Below, in pieces: positions 35,220 through 43,404 of a stretch of DNA of 64,000 nt. A model generated the notes under the pieces. The model saw only the letters and a list, made by a program, of their open reading frames with translations, did not search any database and was not told the origin of the DNA. The translations under genes and the position numbers were made by a program. Source of the stretch: Subsaxibacter sp. CAU 1640. GTDB taxonomy: Bacteria > Bacteroidota > Bacteroidia > Flavobacteriales > Flavobacteriaceae. The stretch covers positions 62,001-126,000 of the forward strand of contig NZ_JALNMI010000001.1 in the NCBI RefSeq assembly GCF_023156585.1, written 5' to 3'. Numbering within the stretch: the stretch's first letter is position 1; each line of letters opens with the position of its first letter.

Positions 35220-35912
35220 ATGACCAACATTAAAGTAATTATTCCTGCCTATAACGAAGAGCAATCCATTGGACTGGTCATTAAAGAAATTCCATCCATC
35301 GTTAATGAAATCATTGTTGTAGATAATAATTCGTCGGACAAAACTTTCGAAGTGGCGCAAGAAGCAGGTGCAACTGTTCTGAAACAGCATATTATGGGTT
35401 ATGGTAATGCCTGTCTAAAAGGACTGGAATATATTGCTAATCAAGAGGTAAAACCAGAAATTATTGTATTTTTGGATGGCGACTATAGCGATTATCCAGA
35501 AGAATTGACCAAAATTGTGCAGCCAATTATTGAGGATGATATCGATTTGGTCATTGGTGCTAGAGTGAAAGCGTTTAGGGAAGATGGCTCCATGATGCCG
35601 CAACAAATTTTTGGCAATTGGCTAGCGACTAGTTTAATGCGTTTATTTTTTGGTGCAAAATTTACCGATTTGGGTCCTTTTCGCGCTATAAAATATCAAA
35701 AGTTGCTCGATTTGAAGATGCAAGACCCTACTTATGGGTGGACTGTGGAGATGCAATTGAAGTCCAAACGCCAGTGTTTATCGTATATTGAGGTGCCTGT
35801 ACACTACAAAAAAAGAATTGGTGTGTCAAAAGTATCAGGAACCATAAAAGGTACTATATTTGCAGGCGCAAAAATCTTAAGTTGGATTTTTAAATATAGC
35901 TTTAAAAAATGA
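35220..35912 (+). CDS. Family 2 glycosyltransferase (dolichol-phosphate-mannose-synthase-like)
   Basis: A 230-residue GT2 enzyme: IKVIIPAYNEEQSIGLVI, EIIVVDNNSSDKTFEVA, IIVFLDGDYSDYPEEL with the DxD metal site, and IGARVKAFREDGS. The C-terminal KRIGVSKVSGTIKGT is typical of polyprenyl-phosphate sugar transferases of the DPM1 type. There is no transmembrane helix, so it likely works at the membrane surface with an isoprenoid-phosphate acceptor. Its stop overlaps the next start (ATGA). It begins 68 bp after the Fe-S gene with its own promoter, so membership of the arsenosugar pathway is uncertain. Confidence 0.87.
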   Translation: MTNIKVIIPAYNEEQSIGLVIKEIPSIVNEIIVVDNNSSDKTFEVAQEAGATVLKQHIMGYGNACLKGLEYIANQEVKPEIIVFLDGDYSDYPEELTKIVQPIIEDDIDLVIGARVKAFREDGSMMPQQIFGNWLATSLMRLFFGAKFTDLGPFRAIKYQKLLDLKMQDPTYGWTVEMQLKSKRQCLSYIEVPVHYKKRIGVSKVSGTIKGTIFAGAKILSWIFKYSFKK

Positions 35913-37399
35913 TTATTGAATCACTTATTATTGTAATTTACACTGTGGCTATCGTGCTGATTTTTATGTATGCACTAGCCCAATTGAACTTATTGTTCAA
36001 TTACCTGACCTCTAAAAATACTGAAGATAATTCAGATATTTTTGATCTCTCAAATCCTGACGAAGTACCTTTCGTGACCATCCAATTACCGGTCTTCAAC
36101 GAAATGTATGTTATGGATCGTCTTTTAGACAACATTGCACTTATCGACTACCCAAAAGACAAATTGGAAATCCAAGTGTTGGACGATTCTACTGACGAAA
36201 CAGTAAAATCAACTTTTGAGCACGTTGAAAAATTAAGACAAACTGGTCTTGATATTACACATATTTGTCGAACAGACAGAAGTGGATTCAAAGCTGGTGC
36301 CTTAAAAGAAGGTTTGAAAATTGCAAAGGGTGAATTTGTTGCTATTTTTGATGCGGATTTCTTACCAGAACCAAACTGGCTGAAAAAGACCATACCTTAT
36401 TTTAAGGATGAGCAAATTGGCGTGGTGCAAACACGTTGGGGACACATCAACAGAAACTATTCGCTGTTGACAAAAATCCAAGCCTTTGCCCTAGATGCTC
36501 ATTTTACATTGGAACAAGTAGGACGCAACAGCAAAGGACACTTTATCAACTTCAATGGAACCGCTGGCATATGGCGTAAAACCTGCATTTTAGATGCTGG
36601 GAACTGGGAAGGTGATACATTGACAGAAGATTTGGACTTGAGTTACAGAGCCCAATTGAAAAATTGGAAATTCAAGTATTTGGAAGATGTTGAAACACCT
36701 GCCGAATTGCCTGTAGTTATCAGTGCCGCACGTTCACAACAATTCCGTTGGAACAAAGGTGGAGCCGAAAACTTCCGTAAGATGATGTGGAGAGTTTTAA
36801 AGTCGAAGAATATTTCACCAAAAACCAAATTCCACGGTATACTACATTTGTTGAATAGCACAATGTTCCTAAATGTGTTTATTGTTGCAATTTTGAGTAT
36901 TCCAATGTTGTATATCAAAAACGAATATGCTCACTTGCGTTATTACTTCTATTTTATGAGTTTCTTCGTGATGAGTACAATGATTTTCTTTGTATGTTAT
37001 TGGATGATGTACAAAAGTATTTATGGGAATGGGTTTAAGAACTTTTTCACTTATGTTCGAACATTCTTTACGTTTTTCTCTATAGCAATGGGCTTTTCAT
37101 TACATAATTCTATTGCAGTTTTGGAAGGTCATATTGGCAAAAGAAGTGAATTCGTAAGAACACCGAAATTCAACATCAGCAGTTTGAAGGATAGTTGGAA
37201 GGGCAACAAATATTTGGCCAAGAACATCTCAATGAATGTGATCATCGAAGGTGCATTGATGCTCTATTTTGCATTCGGATTGTACAGTGCCTTTATTGTA
37301 GGTGACCAAGGAGGTGACTTTGGATTGTTTCCATTTCACTTAATGCTTTGCATTGGTTTTGGTTATGTATTTTTCAAATCATTGACCTCAAAAGCTTAA
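35909..37399 (+). CDS. Processive membrane glycosyltransferase (cellulose-synthase-like GT2)
   Basis: A 496-residue membrane GT2 enzyme. An N-terminal helix (1-28) precedes the catalytic domain with TIQLPVFNEMYVMDRLL, QVLDDSTDET, AIFDADFLPE, DTLTEDLDLSYRAQ and the processivity motif QQFRWNKG (QxxRW). Four or five C-terminal helices follow. It lacks a PilZ domain, so it is not a c-di-GMP-regulated BcsA. The product could be a beta-linked glycan or glucosylceramide-like glycolipid; the sequence does not decide. It is coupled to the DPM1-like gene (4-bp overlap). Confidence 0.88.
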   Translation: MIIESLIIVIYTVAIVLIFMYALAQLNLLFNYLTSKNTEDNSDIFDLSNPDEVPFVTIQLPVFNEMYVMDRLLDNIALIDYPKDKLEIQVLDDSTDETVKSTFEHVEKLRQTGLDITHICRTDRSGFKAGALKEGLKIAKGEFVAIFDADFLPEPNWLKKTIPYFKDEQIGVVQTRWGHINRNYSLLTKIQAFALDAHFTLEQVGRNSKGHFINFNGTAGIWRKTCILDAGNWEGDTLTEDLDLSYRAQLKNWKFKYLEDVETPAELPVVISAARSQQFRWNKGGAENFRKMMWRVLKSKNISPKTKFHGILHLLNSTMFLNVFIVAILSIPMLYIKNEYAHLRYYFYFMSFFVMSTMIFFVCYWMMYKSIYGNGFKNFFTYVRTFFTFFSIAMGFSLHNSIAVLEGHIGKRSEFVRTPKFNISSLKDSWKGNKYLAKNISMNVIIEGALMLYFAFGLYSAFIVGDQGGDFGLFPFHLMLCIGFGYVFFKSLTSKA

Positions 37400-37468
37400 T
37401 TAATTGAAGTTATAAGACCTATTCTTTTATACATATTGAAAGGTCTTCTCAAATAAAAAGACTAAATG

Positions 37469-37505
37469 GACCTCGCTAGTTTTCTTAACTTGCGAGGTCT
37501 TCAAT
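37469..37505 (+). terminator. Hairpin between the cellulose-synthase-like and GT-C genes
   Basis: GACCTCGC / GCGAGGTC perfect 8-bp stem, extended by AGTT/AACT with one mismatch around loop TTCTT, followed by TTCAATTTT. An upstream AAGACCT (37414) can pair with AGGTCTT at either 37441 or 37495, so alternative folds are possible. It lies just before the next start at 37516. Confidence 0.6.
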
Positions 37506-37515
37506 TTTCAACCAG

Positions 37516-38901
37516 ATGCTCAACACTGCGAATTTCAAAATTTATAAGACACCCGTTCTTTATGCACTTTTGAGCATCTTGCTATACTGGATTTTTGCAT
37601 ATGATCTTGTCAGAACAGATTTTAGCAAGCTTCTTCTGCTCTATTCTGGCTTGTTTCTTCTATTTTATAAGTTGATGCAAAATCACAAGGTCAATTTTAA
37701 TCTACTCTTGATTTTTGCTGCAATCTTTCGAATAATGTTTCTTTTTGCGATTCCTAATCTATCACAGGATTTTTATCGCTTTATCTGGGATGGACGACTA
37801 TTGATAGAAGGCCTCAACCCTTATCTTTACAAACCAGAATCATTCATTCAAAATAATCAATTTCCGATAGCTCAAGCCCAAGAACTTTATCAGGGAATGG
37901 GAACTTTGAATGGAAGCCATTTTACCAATTATCCACCTATTAAACAATGTATTTTTACAGTTGCAGCATTCATCAGCGGAAAAAGCATCATAGGTTCTGC
38001 TATAGTTTTTCGCGTGTTTATTATTACTGCAGATTTTGGAACGCTTTACTTCGGAAAAAAATTACTTGAGAAACTCAATATTCCCGTCAACAAAATCTTT
38101 TGGTACATACTCAATCCGTTTATAATTATTGAGCTCACGGGCAGTCTACATTTTGAAGGTGTTATGGTGTTCTTTCTTGTTTGGAGCTTATATCTGTTGT
38201 ATGTTGGTAAATGGAAGTTGGCAGCAGCCATTTTTGGGCTTTCCGTTTCAACCAAATTGATTCCTTTGCTACTATTGCCCTTATTTTTTCAATGGTTCAC
38301 AAAAAGACAATCTAATGATTTTAAACCATTGGGATTCTATAAACTGATAAGTTACTACAGTATTGTAGCTATTGTCATCATTCTTTTATTTGCACCATTT
38401 TTCTCCTCGGAATTCATCAGCAATTACTCAAAAACCGTAGGTTTATGGTTCACTGATTTTGAGTTTAATGCCAGTATCTACTATGTGGCTAGGGAAATTG
38501 GATACGTGCTTACAGGTTACAATCAAATTGCGGTCATAGGTAAATTTATTCCCGTGATCGTTATTCTGTTTTCGATAGCATTCACATTTATTAGAAATAG
38601 CCGTACAATGCCCAATTTAATTTGCTCAATGGTCTTGTTGATAGCGGTGTACTATTTCGTATCCACGACCATCCATCCTTGGTATTTAACAACAATTTTG
38701 GCACTATCTATCTTTACAAATTATAAATTCCCTTTGATTTGGTCGTTTGTAATCGTCTTAAGCTATTTCACCTATGCCAATAGTAATTATTCCGAAAATC
38801 TGTGGGTTATTGGTCTCGAATACCTTTTGGTGTATGCAGTTTTTGTTTGGGAAGTATTTTTTAAAAAACCTAACTCTCAAAAATTTCTTGTGAATTCGTA
38901 A
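37516..38901 (+). CDS. GT-C-type polyprenyl-sugar-dependent mannosyltransferase-like membrane protein
   Basis: A 461-residue protein with about ten hydrophobic helices. After the second helix comes LSQDFYRFIWDGRLLIEGLNPYLYKP, whose acidic DFYRF..WDGR loop is the conserved catalytic-type motif of a flavobacterial GT-C family (GT87/DUF2029-like). It should use a polyprenyl-phosphate sugar, which the DPM1-like enzyme at 35220 could make. The acceptor is unknown. Its last 32 bp overlap the 3' end of the convergent VOC gene, and no terminator is present at the junction. Confidence 0.8.
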   Translation: MLNTANFKIYKTPVLYALLSILLYWIFAYDLVRTDFSKLLLLYSGLFLLFYKLMQNHKVNFNLLLIFAAIFRIMFLFAIPNLSQDFYRFIWDGRLLIEGLNPYLYKPESFIQNNQFPIAQAQELYQGMGTLNGSHFTNYPPIKQCIFTVAAFISGKSIIGSAIVFRVFIITADFGTLYFGKKLLEKLNIPVNKIFWYILNPFIIIELTGSLHFEGVMVFFLVWSLYLLYVGKWKLAAAIFGLSVSTKLIPLLLLPLFFQWFTKRQSNDFKPLGFYKLISYYSIVAIVIILLFAPFFSSEFISNYSKTVGLWFTDFEFNASIYYVAREIGYVLTGYNQIAVIGKFIPVIVILFSIAFTFIRNSRTMPNLICSMVLLIAVYYFVSTTIHPWYLTTILALSIFTNYKFPLIWSFVIVLSYFTYANSNYSENLWVIGLEYLLVYAVFVWEVFFKKPNSQKFLVNS

Positions 38902-39283
38902 AGCACTTAAATTCTACTGTATAGTCATTTGGGTCTTTTACGAAGAATGAATGGTGTTCACCAACCTTGTTTTCAAGGAATTTTACTTCTGAAACAATGT
39001 CATACTTTTTGGATTTCAATCGATCCAACACTTCTTGCCAATCTGATTTGTTCAAGATGATCCCAAAATGGAAAGAAGGAAGTATATCTCCATTAAAATT
39101 ATAGCTTTTGCATTCAAACTTAAAAGGTCCACATTCAGTGAATGTTATTTGATTGCCATACAAATTGACATCAGCCCATTTTACAGCTGAACGACCTATT
39201 TTAGCTCCTAGAATATCCGAATAAAACTCACGAGTTTTATTGACATTGACGCACGGTAAAGCAAGATGAAATTGAGTTGTCAT
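38870..39283 (-). CDS. VOC family (glyoxalase-like) protein
   Basis: A 137-residue vicinal-oxygen-chelate protein: HLALPCVNVNKTREFYSDILGAKIGR at the start, FHFGIILNKSDWQEVLDRLK in the middle, and FFVKDPNDYTVEFKCF near the end. The probable metal ligands are His6, His72 and Glu near 128. This is the layout of glyoxalase/dioxygenase-like VOC proteins of about this length; the substrate is unknown. Its 3' end overlaps the convergent GT-C gene by 32 bp. It is monocistronic. Confidence 0.85.
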   Translation of the reverse strand: MTTQFHLALPCVNVNKTREFYSDILGAKIGRSAVKWADVNLYGNQITFTECGPFKFECKSYNFNGDILPSFHFGIILNKSDWQEVLDRLKSKKYDIVSEVKFLENKVGEHHSFFVKDPNDYTVEFKCFTNSQEIFES

Positions 39284-39376
39284 AGAAGTTAGTTTTCATA
39301 AAGTTACTAATTTTTTCCACTCAAAATCATTAAATATCTAAAATACTTATTCTTAAATGTTAGTATTACCAAAATA

Positions 39377-39405
39377 AAAAAGTCGCCAAAACGAGGCGAC
39401 TTTTG
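39377..39405. terminator. Bidirectional terminator between the VOC gene and the polyamine operon
   Basis: AAAAGTCGCC / GGCGACTTTT stem with loop AAAACGA. A runs on the left and Ts on the right. On the minus strand it ends the speA-speB-DHS-acidic protein operon, about 50 bp past the last stop. Confidence 0.85.
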
Positions 39406-39457
39406 CAGTCTTCAAAATATGAAGTTTTTATTTAAATTTATAGACTTGATTCAAAAA

Positions 39458-39796
39458 TTAGTCCACATCTCCTTCATCGTCCATCTCTGGGTCATCTTCG
39501 CCCATTTCCGGATCTTGAACTGCTTCTGGATCGTCTGAATCAAAATCTTCATAATCGTCTTCGTCATAATTTTCCATAGTCACCTGAAGCTTGGTGCTTA
39601 CTTTTACCAAATATTTGGTATCATCAGTAGTCACTTCTACTGCCTCAATAATTTCGTTGTTGGCATTCCTAAACGTAATGATATTCTCATCATCATAACC
39701 GTCAGGATATTTTTCAACCAACAAAGCTAAAATTTCTGGTGTCAGCTTTTTAAAGTCAACAATAACGCGTTTAAGATTATCTCTTTTGTTACTCAT
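39458..39796 (-). CDS. Small acidic protein with an Asp/Glu-rich tail
   Basis: A 112-residue protein conserved in flavobacteria. The N-terminal half is a folded domain (RVIVDFKKLTPEILALLVEKYPDG, ITFRNANNEIIEAVEVTTDDTKYLVKVS). The C-terminal ~35 residues are almost all Asp, Glu, Met and Pro (DEDDYEDFDSDDPEAV). It starts 2 bp after the DHS-like gene, at the end of the polyamine operon. The acidic tail could bind polyamines, metals or basic proteins, or mimic nucleic acid; none of this is tested. I do not know a name for the family. Confidence 0.8.
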   Translation of the reverse strand: MSNKRDNLKRVIVDFKKLTPEILALLVEKYPDGYDDENIITFRNANNEIIEAVEVTTDDTKYLVKVSTKLQVTMENYDEDDYEDFDSDDPEAVQDPEMGEDDPEMDDEGDVD

Positions 39797-39798
39797 AA

Positions 39799-40785
39799 TT
39801 ACATATCTAATAGGTAGGCAAAAATAAGTGGTGCAACAATAGTGGCATCACTTTCTATTATAAATTTTGGTGTGTCAATATCTAATTTTCCCCAAGTAAT
39901 TTTTTCATTTGGAACTGCTCCAGAATAAGATCCATAACTTGTGGTGGAGTCACTGATTTGGCAGAAATAACTCCAGAACGGTGTGTCGGTGCGTTCCATA
40001 TCTTGATACAACATAGGAACGACGCAGATAGGAAAATCACCTGCGATACCACCTCCTATTTGGAAAAACCCAATACCGTTTTCTGAATTATCTGTATACC
40101 AATCTGCTAGAAACGTCATATATTCGATTCCTGACTTCATAGTACTTGCCTTCAATTCTCCTTTAAGAACGTAGCTGGCGAAAATATTACCCATGGTACT
40201 ATCTTCCCAACCTGGTACAATTATAGGTAAATTTTTCTCTGCCGCAGCATACATCCAAGAATTTTTTATGTCGATTTCATAGTATTCTTCAAGCACTCCG
40301 CTCAACAACATCTTATACATAAATTCGTGTGGGAAATAACGCTCACCATTGAGTTCAGCATCTTTCCAAATCTTAAAAATATGTTTTTGTAAACGTCTAA
40401 AAGCTTCTTCTTCGGGAATACAAGTGTCGGTCACACGATTCAGACCTTGCTCCAGCAAATCCCATTCTTCTTGAGGTGTCAAATCTCTATAATTTGGAAC
40501 TCTTTTGTAATGGGAATGTGCCACCAAATTCATAATATCTTCCTCAAGATTGGCACCTGTACACGATATAATTTGAACTTTATCTTGTCGGATGACTTCT
40601 GCAAATATTTTTCCCAACTCGGCAGTACTCATTGCTCCAGCCAAAGAAACTAGCATTTTTGAGCCTTTTTCAAGTTGTGCTTCATAACCCTTTGCAGCAT
40701 CTACTAAAGCTGCTGCATTGAAATGAAGGTAATAGTTTTCAATAAAATTAGTAATCGGTCCTTTAGTCTTCGTCATCATTATCAA
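39799..40785 (-). CDS. Deoxyhypusine synthase-like protein
   Basis: A 328-residue homologue of deoxyhypusine synthase (starts at codons 1, 3 or 4 are all possible). NAD-binding segments MLVSLAGAMSTAELG, ISCTGANLEEDI and GWEDSTMGNIF are present, and the C-terminal NEKITWGKLDID holds Lys300 at the position of the catalytic lysine. Bacteria lack eIF5A, so the enzyme probably transfers the aminobutyl group of a polyamine to another polyamine, as in homospermidine synthases that evolved from DHS. It overlaps the agmatinase gene by about 20 bp, directly after putrescine synthesis. Product identity is inference. Confidence 0.88.
   Translation of the reverse strand: MIMMTKTKGPITNFIENYYLHFNAAALVDAAKGYEAQLEKGSKMLVSLAGAMSTAELGKIFAEVIRQDKVQIISCTGANLEEDIMNLVAHSHYKRVPNYRDLTPQEEWDLLEQGLNRVTDTCIPEEEAFRRLQKHIFKIWKDAELNGERYFPHEFMYKMLLSGVLEEYYEIDIKNSWMYAAAEKNLPIIVPGWEDSTMGNIFASYVLKGELKASTMKSGIEYMTFLADWYTDNSENGIGFFQIGGGIAGDFPICVVPMLYQDMERTDTPFWSYFCQISDSTTSYGSYSGAVPNEKITWGKLDIDTPKFIIESDATIVAPLIFAYLLDM
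39819..39826 (-). promoter_or_regulatory. Possible internal -7 element for the acidic protein gene
   Basis: CAAAAATA on the plus strand reads TATTTTTG on the minus strand, 22 bp before the acidic protein start and inside the end of the DHS-like gene. Confidence 0.3.
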
Positions 40786-41704
40786 ATTTTGAAAATTTAC
40801 TGGTGGATGAACCAGATTCCTTAAAGTTACTTTCGTAACCGTCCTCTACATTGTCATCCAAAAATTTATAGCTTAACATTTTGTAGTACAATTTGGCAGC
40901 CAAGAAATCGGAAGATTTTTCACTTGGATCTGGGCACAATTCAACAATGTCAAAACCAACGACGTTTTTCTCTTCAAATATCCTTCTTAAAAAATCCAAG
41001 GTCTCATACCACAACAATCCTCCTGGCTCTGGAGTTCCTGTTGATGGCATAATAGATGGATCAAAAGCATCCAAATCGATAGTAATAAACACATTATCTG
41101 TCATTTGGTCAATAGCATTGTCCATCCAGAACTCGTCATTAACCATATCATGAGCGAAATACGTTTTTTCCTCATCCATAACAGTCGTTTCAATAACGTC
41201 CATACTACGAATACCAACCTGAATTAGATTAGTCGTTTGACTAGCCTCGTAAACTGCACATGCATGATTGCACTTGCTACCTTGGTATTCCTTTCTCAAA
41301 TCGGCATGCGCATCTATCTGCAATACGGTAAGATTGTCAAAGCATTCGTTAAAAGCCCTGATGGTTCCAATAGAAATAGAATGTTCGCCGCCAAAGATGG
41401 TGACAAATTTGTTGCGCTTGATGTATTTTTTGACTGTTTGATGTACTTCATCCACCATTTTTTCTGGTGAAGAATTCTCGGTAACGGCATCAGCAAGATA
41501 CACACCTTGCTTATATACTTCAGTGCCTGTCTCTATATCATAAAGCTCCATGTTTTCTGAAGCATCCAAGAATGCTTTTGGCCCTTTGTCCGCACCTTTT
41601 TGCCAAGTACTTGTACCATCATATGGCACTGGAATCAAAACGATTTTAGCCGTTTCAAGTTTGGAATATTCTTCGTCTATTCCTGCATACGTTATATTAC
41701 TCAT
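40763..41704 (-). CDS. speB: Agmatinase
   Basis: A 313-residue ureohydrolase that cleaves agmatine to putrescine and urea (EC 3.5.3.11) with a two-manganese centre. Metal motifs are intact: TIFGGEHSISIG, LQIDAHADLRKEY and ITIDLDAFDPSIMPSTGTPEPGG. A short acidic/Ser-rich tail (SSTSKFSKFDNDDED) is unusual but not disruptive. Agmatinase rather than arginase is supported by SpeA directly upstream: its start lies inside the speA stop region (8-bp overlap). Confidence 0.92.
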   Translation of the reverse strand: MSNITYAGIDEEYSKLETAKIVLIPVPYDGTSTWQKGADKGPKAFLDASENMELYDIETGTEVYKQGVYLADAVTENSSPEKMVDEVHQTVKKYIKRNKFVTIFGGEHSISIGTIRAFNECFDNLTVLQIDAHADLRKEYQGSKCNHACAVYEASQTTNLIQVGIRSMDVIETTVMDEEKTYFAHDMVNDEFWMDNAIDQMTDNVFITIDLDAFDPSIMPSTGTPEPGGLLWYETLDFLRRIFEEKNVVGFDIVELCPDPSEKSSDFLAAKLYYKMLSYKFLDDNVEDGYESNFKESGSSTSKFSKFDNDDED

Positions 41705-43094
41705 TGTAACCTAAAATTTTAAGTAAGTCTTCACTTTTTTGTTGTTCACTAAATAATTCGGTCGTTATTTGACCATTTTCATCTCTATCGATTAAAATAT
41801 GCTTTGGCGAAGGTATCAAACAATGTTGCAATCCTCCAAATCCGCCAATGGTTTCTTGATAAGCTCCTGTATTGAAAAACCCAAGATACAAAGGTTTTTC
41901 TTTATTGTACTTTGGCAGGTAAATAGCATTCATATGCTGTTCACTGTTATAGTAATCATCACTATCACATGTTAATCCTCCTAAAAGTACTCTTTCATAA
42001 CTGTCATACCAACGATTGATAGGCAGCATAATGAATCGCTTGTTGATGGCCCAAGTATCTGGTAATGTGGTTATAAATGATGAGTTGATCATATTCCACT
42101 TTTCTCTATCATTTTGTTGTTTCTGATACAAAACTTCATAAATGGCTCCGCCACTTTCACCTACAGTAAAACTTCCGAATTCGGTGAAGATATTTGGGAC
42201 ATCTACTTCCTCTTGCTCACAGAACATTTTTACCTGATTGATAATTTCATCAACCATATATTCATAGTCATAATCAAATGCCAACGAATTTTTAATAGGA
42301 AATCCACCTCCAATGTTCAAACTGTCTAACGAAGGACAAATATGTTTTAAACTTGTATAAACTTTCAAACATTTAGACAACTCGTTCCAATAATAAGCAT
42401 TGTCACGAATACCTGTGTTTATAAAAAAGTGTAGCATTTTTAGTTTTACCTTCTTATTTTCCCTTATCTGACTTCTATAAAACGGAAGAATGTTTTTATA
42501 ACCAATTCCTAAACGTGAAGTATAGAATTCAAATTTGGGTTCTTCTTCAGAAGCTATTCTTACACCAATATTGAATTTGCCATTTATTTCTTGTGACAAT
42601 AAATCGATTTCTTCATAATTGTCTATAATTGGAATGCAGTTTTTATGCCCGTTATTTACAAGTCTTGCAATATTGGCAACATACTGTTCTCGCTTAAACC
42701 CATTGCACAACACATAAGTTTTATCTGAAATTTTACCTTCCTTCTTTAGCTTTTCTACAATATCTATATCAAAGGCAGAAGATGTTTCTATATGAATATC
42801 ATTTTTCAATGCTTCGTTCAGAACATGCTTGAAATGTGAGCTTTTGGTGCAATAACAATAATGATACTTACCTTTATATTTGTGTTTTTTTCTCGCTTTG
42901 GCAAACCAATCTTTAGCACGATTGATGTTATTTGATATTTGAGGTAAATATGTAAATTTTAAAGGCGTCCCATAGTCTTCAACCAATTGCATCAAATCGA
43001 TATCATGAAATTGCAGGTGTCTATCTTCAAGCTTGAATTCTTCTTGAGGAAAATAAAAGGTTTGATTTATAAGATCAATATATTTTGTATTCAT
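41697..43094 (-). CDS. speA: Biosynthetic arginine decarboxylase (short Bacteroidota form)
   Basis: Converts arginine to agmatine with PLP (EC 4.1.1.19). The 465-residue protein is an alanine-racemase-fold decarboxylase. The PLP lysine is Lys84 in HYCYCTKSSHF. A phosphate-binding LNIGGGFPIKNSL lies near 272, and the catalytic Cys-Asp is in LLGGLTCDSDDYY near 375. It is much shorter than E. coli SpeA (~650 residues), as usual in Bacteroidota. It is the first gene of the speA-speB-DHS-like-acidic operon. The 310-bp region before it holds the promoter, but no clear -7 element is visible. Confidence 0.9.
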   Translation of the reverse strand: MNTKYIDLINQTFYFPQEEFKLEDRHLQFHDIDLMQLVEDYGTPLKFTYLPQISNNINRAKDWFAKARKKHKYKGKYHYCYCTKSSHFKHVLNEALKNDIHIETSSAFDIDIVEKLKKEGKISDKTYVLCNGFKREQYVANIARLVNNGHKNCIPIIDNYEEIDLLSQEINGKFNIGVRIASEEEPKFEFYTSRLGIGYKNILPFYRSQIRENKKVKLKMLHFFINTGIRDNAYYWNELSKCLKVYTSLKHICPSLDSLNIGGGFPIKNSLAFDYDYEYMVDEIINQVKMFCEQEEVDVPNIFTEFGSFTVGESGGAIYEVLYQKQQNDREKWNMINSSFITTLPDTWAINKRFIMLPINRWYDSYERVLLGGLTCDSDDYYNSEQHMNAIYLPKYNKEKPLYLGFFNTGAYQETIGGFGGLQHCLIPSPKHILIDRDENGQITTELFSEQQKSEDLLKILGYNE

Positions 43095-43404
43095 TATTTT
43101 TTATTGAAATTTAAAATTCTGAAAAAAAAATTAATTGGCGCAATAAATGGCGAAAAAATCATATTTGGATTTGCTTATATTTTGGATAAAACACAAGCTG
43201 TAAGTGTCTGATTGAATACAATTTCAAATCAGATTTTAGCTTTGAGAATCGCTTACTAGTCGTGTAAATTGCTCTAGAACATATTGTCATCACGTCCACG
43301 AGCCAAGTTGTGAAAATATCATTAAATTATTCAACTTTATGAATTACAAAAGAAGTATAAAAATTTTAAAATCAATGAGGTTTTTAATTTTTTTTAGGTA
43401 AAAA
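43095..43404. other. 310-bp AT-rich intergenic region upstream of speA
   Basis: No ORF of note and no consensus promoter. An imperfect inverted repeat lies at 43207-43233 (TCTGATT-GA with TCAAATCAGA). It must contain the speA promoter on the minus strand and the 3' end of the pseudouridine-synthase-like transcript. Confidence 0.6.

Noticed and set aside
35909-37399. Bacterial cellulose synthase BcsA
   Set aside because: No PilZ domain, too short, and no bcsB/bcsZ neighbours; only the GT2 core and QxxRW are shared.
43207-43233. Inverted repeat upstream of speA as a riboswitch or operator
   Set aside because: The stem is short, imperfect and AT-rich, with no recognisable riboswitch elements.
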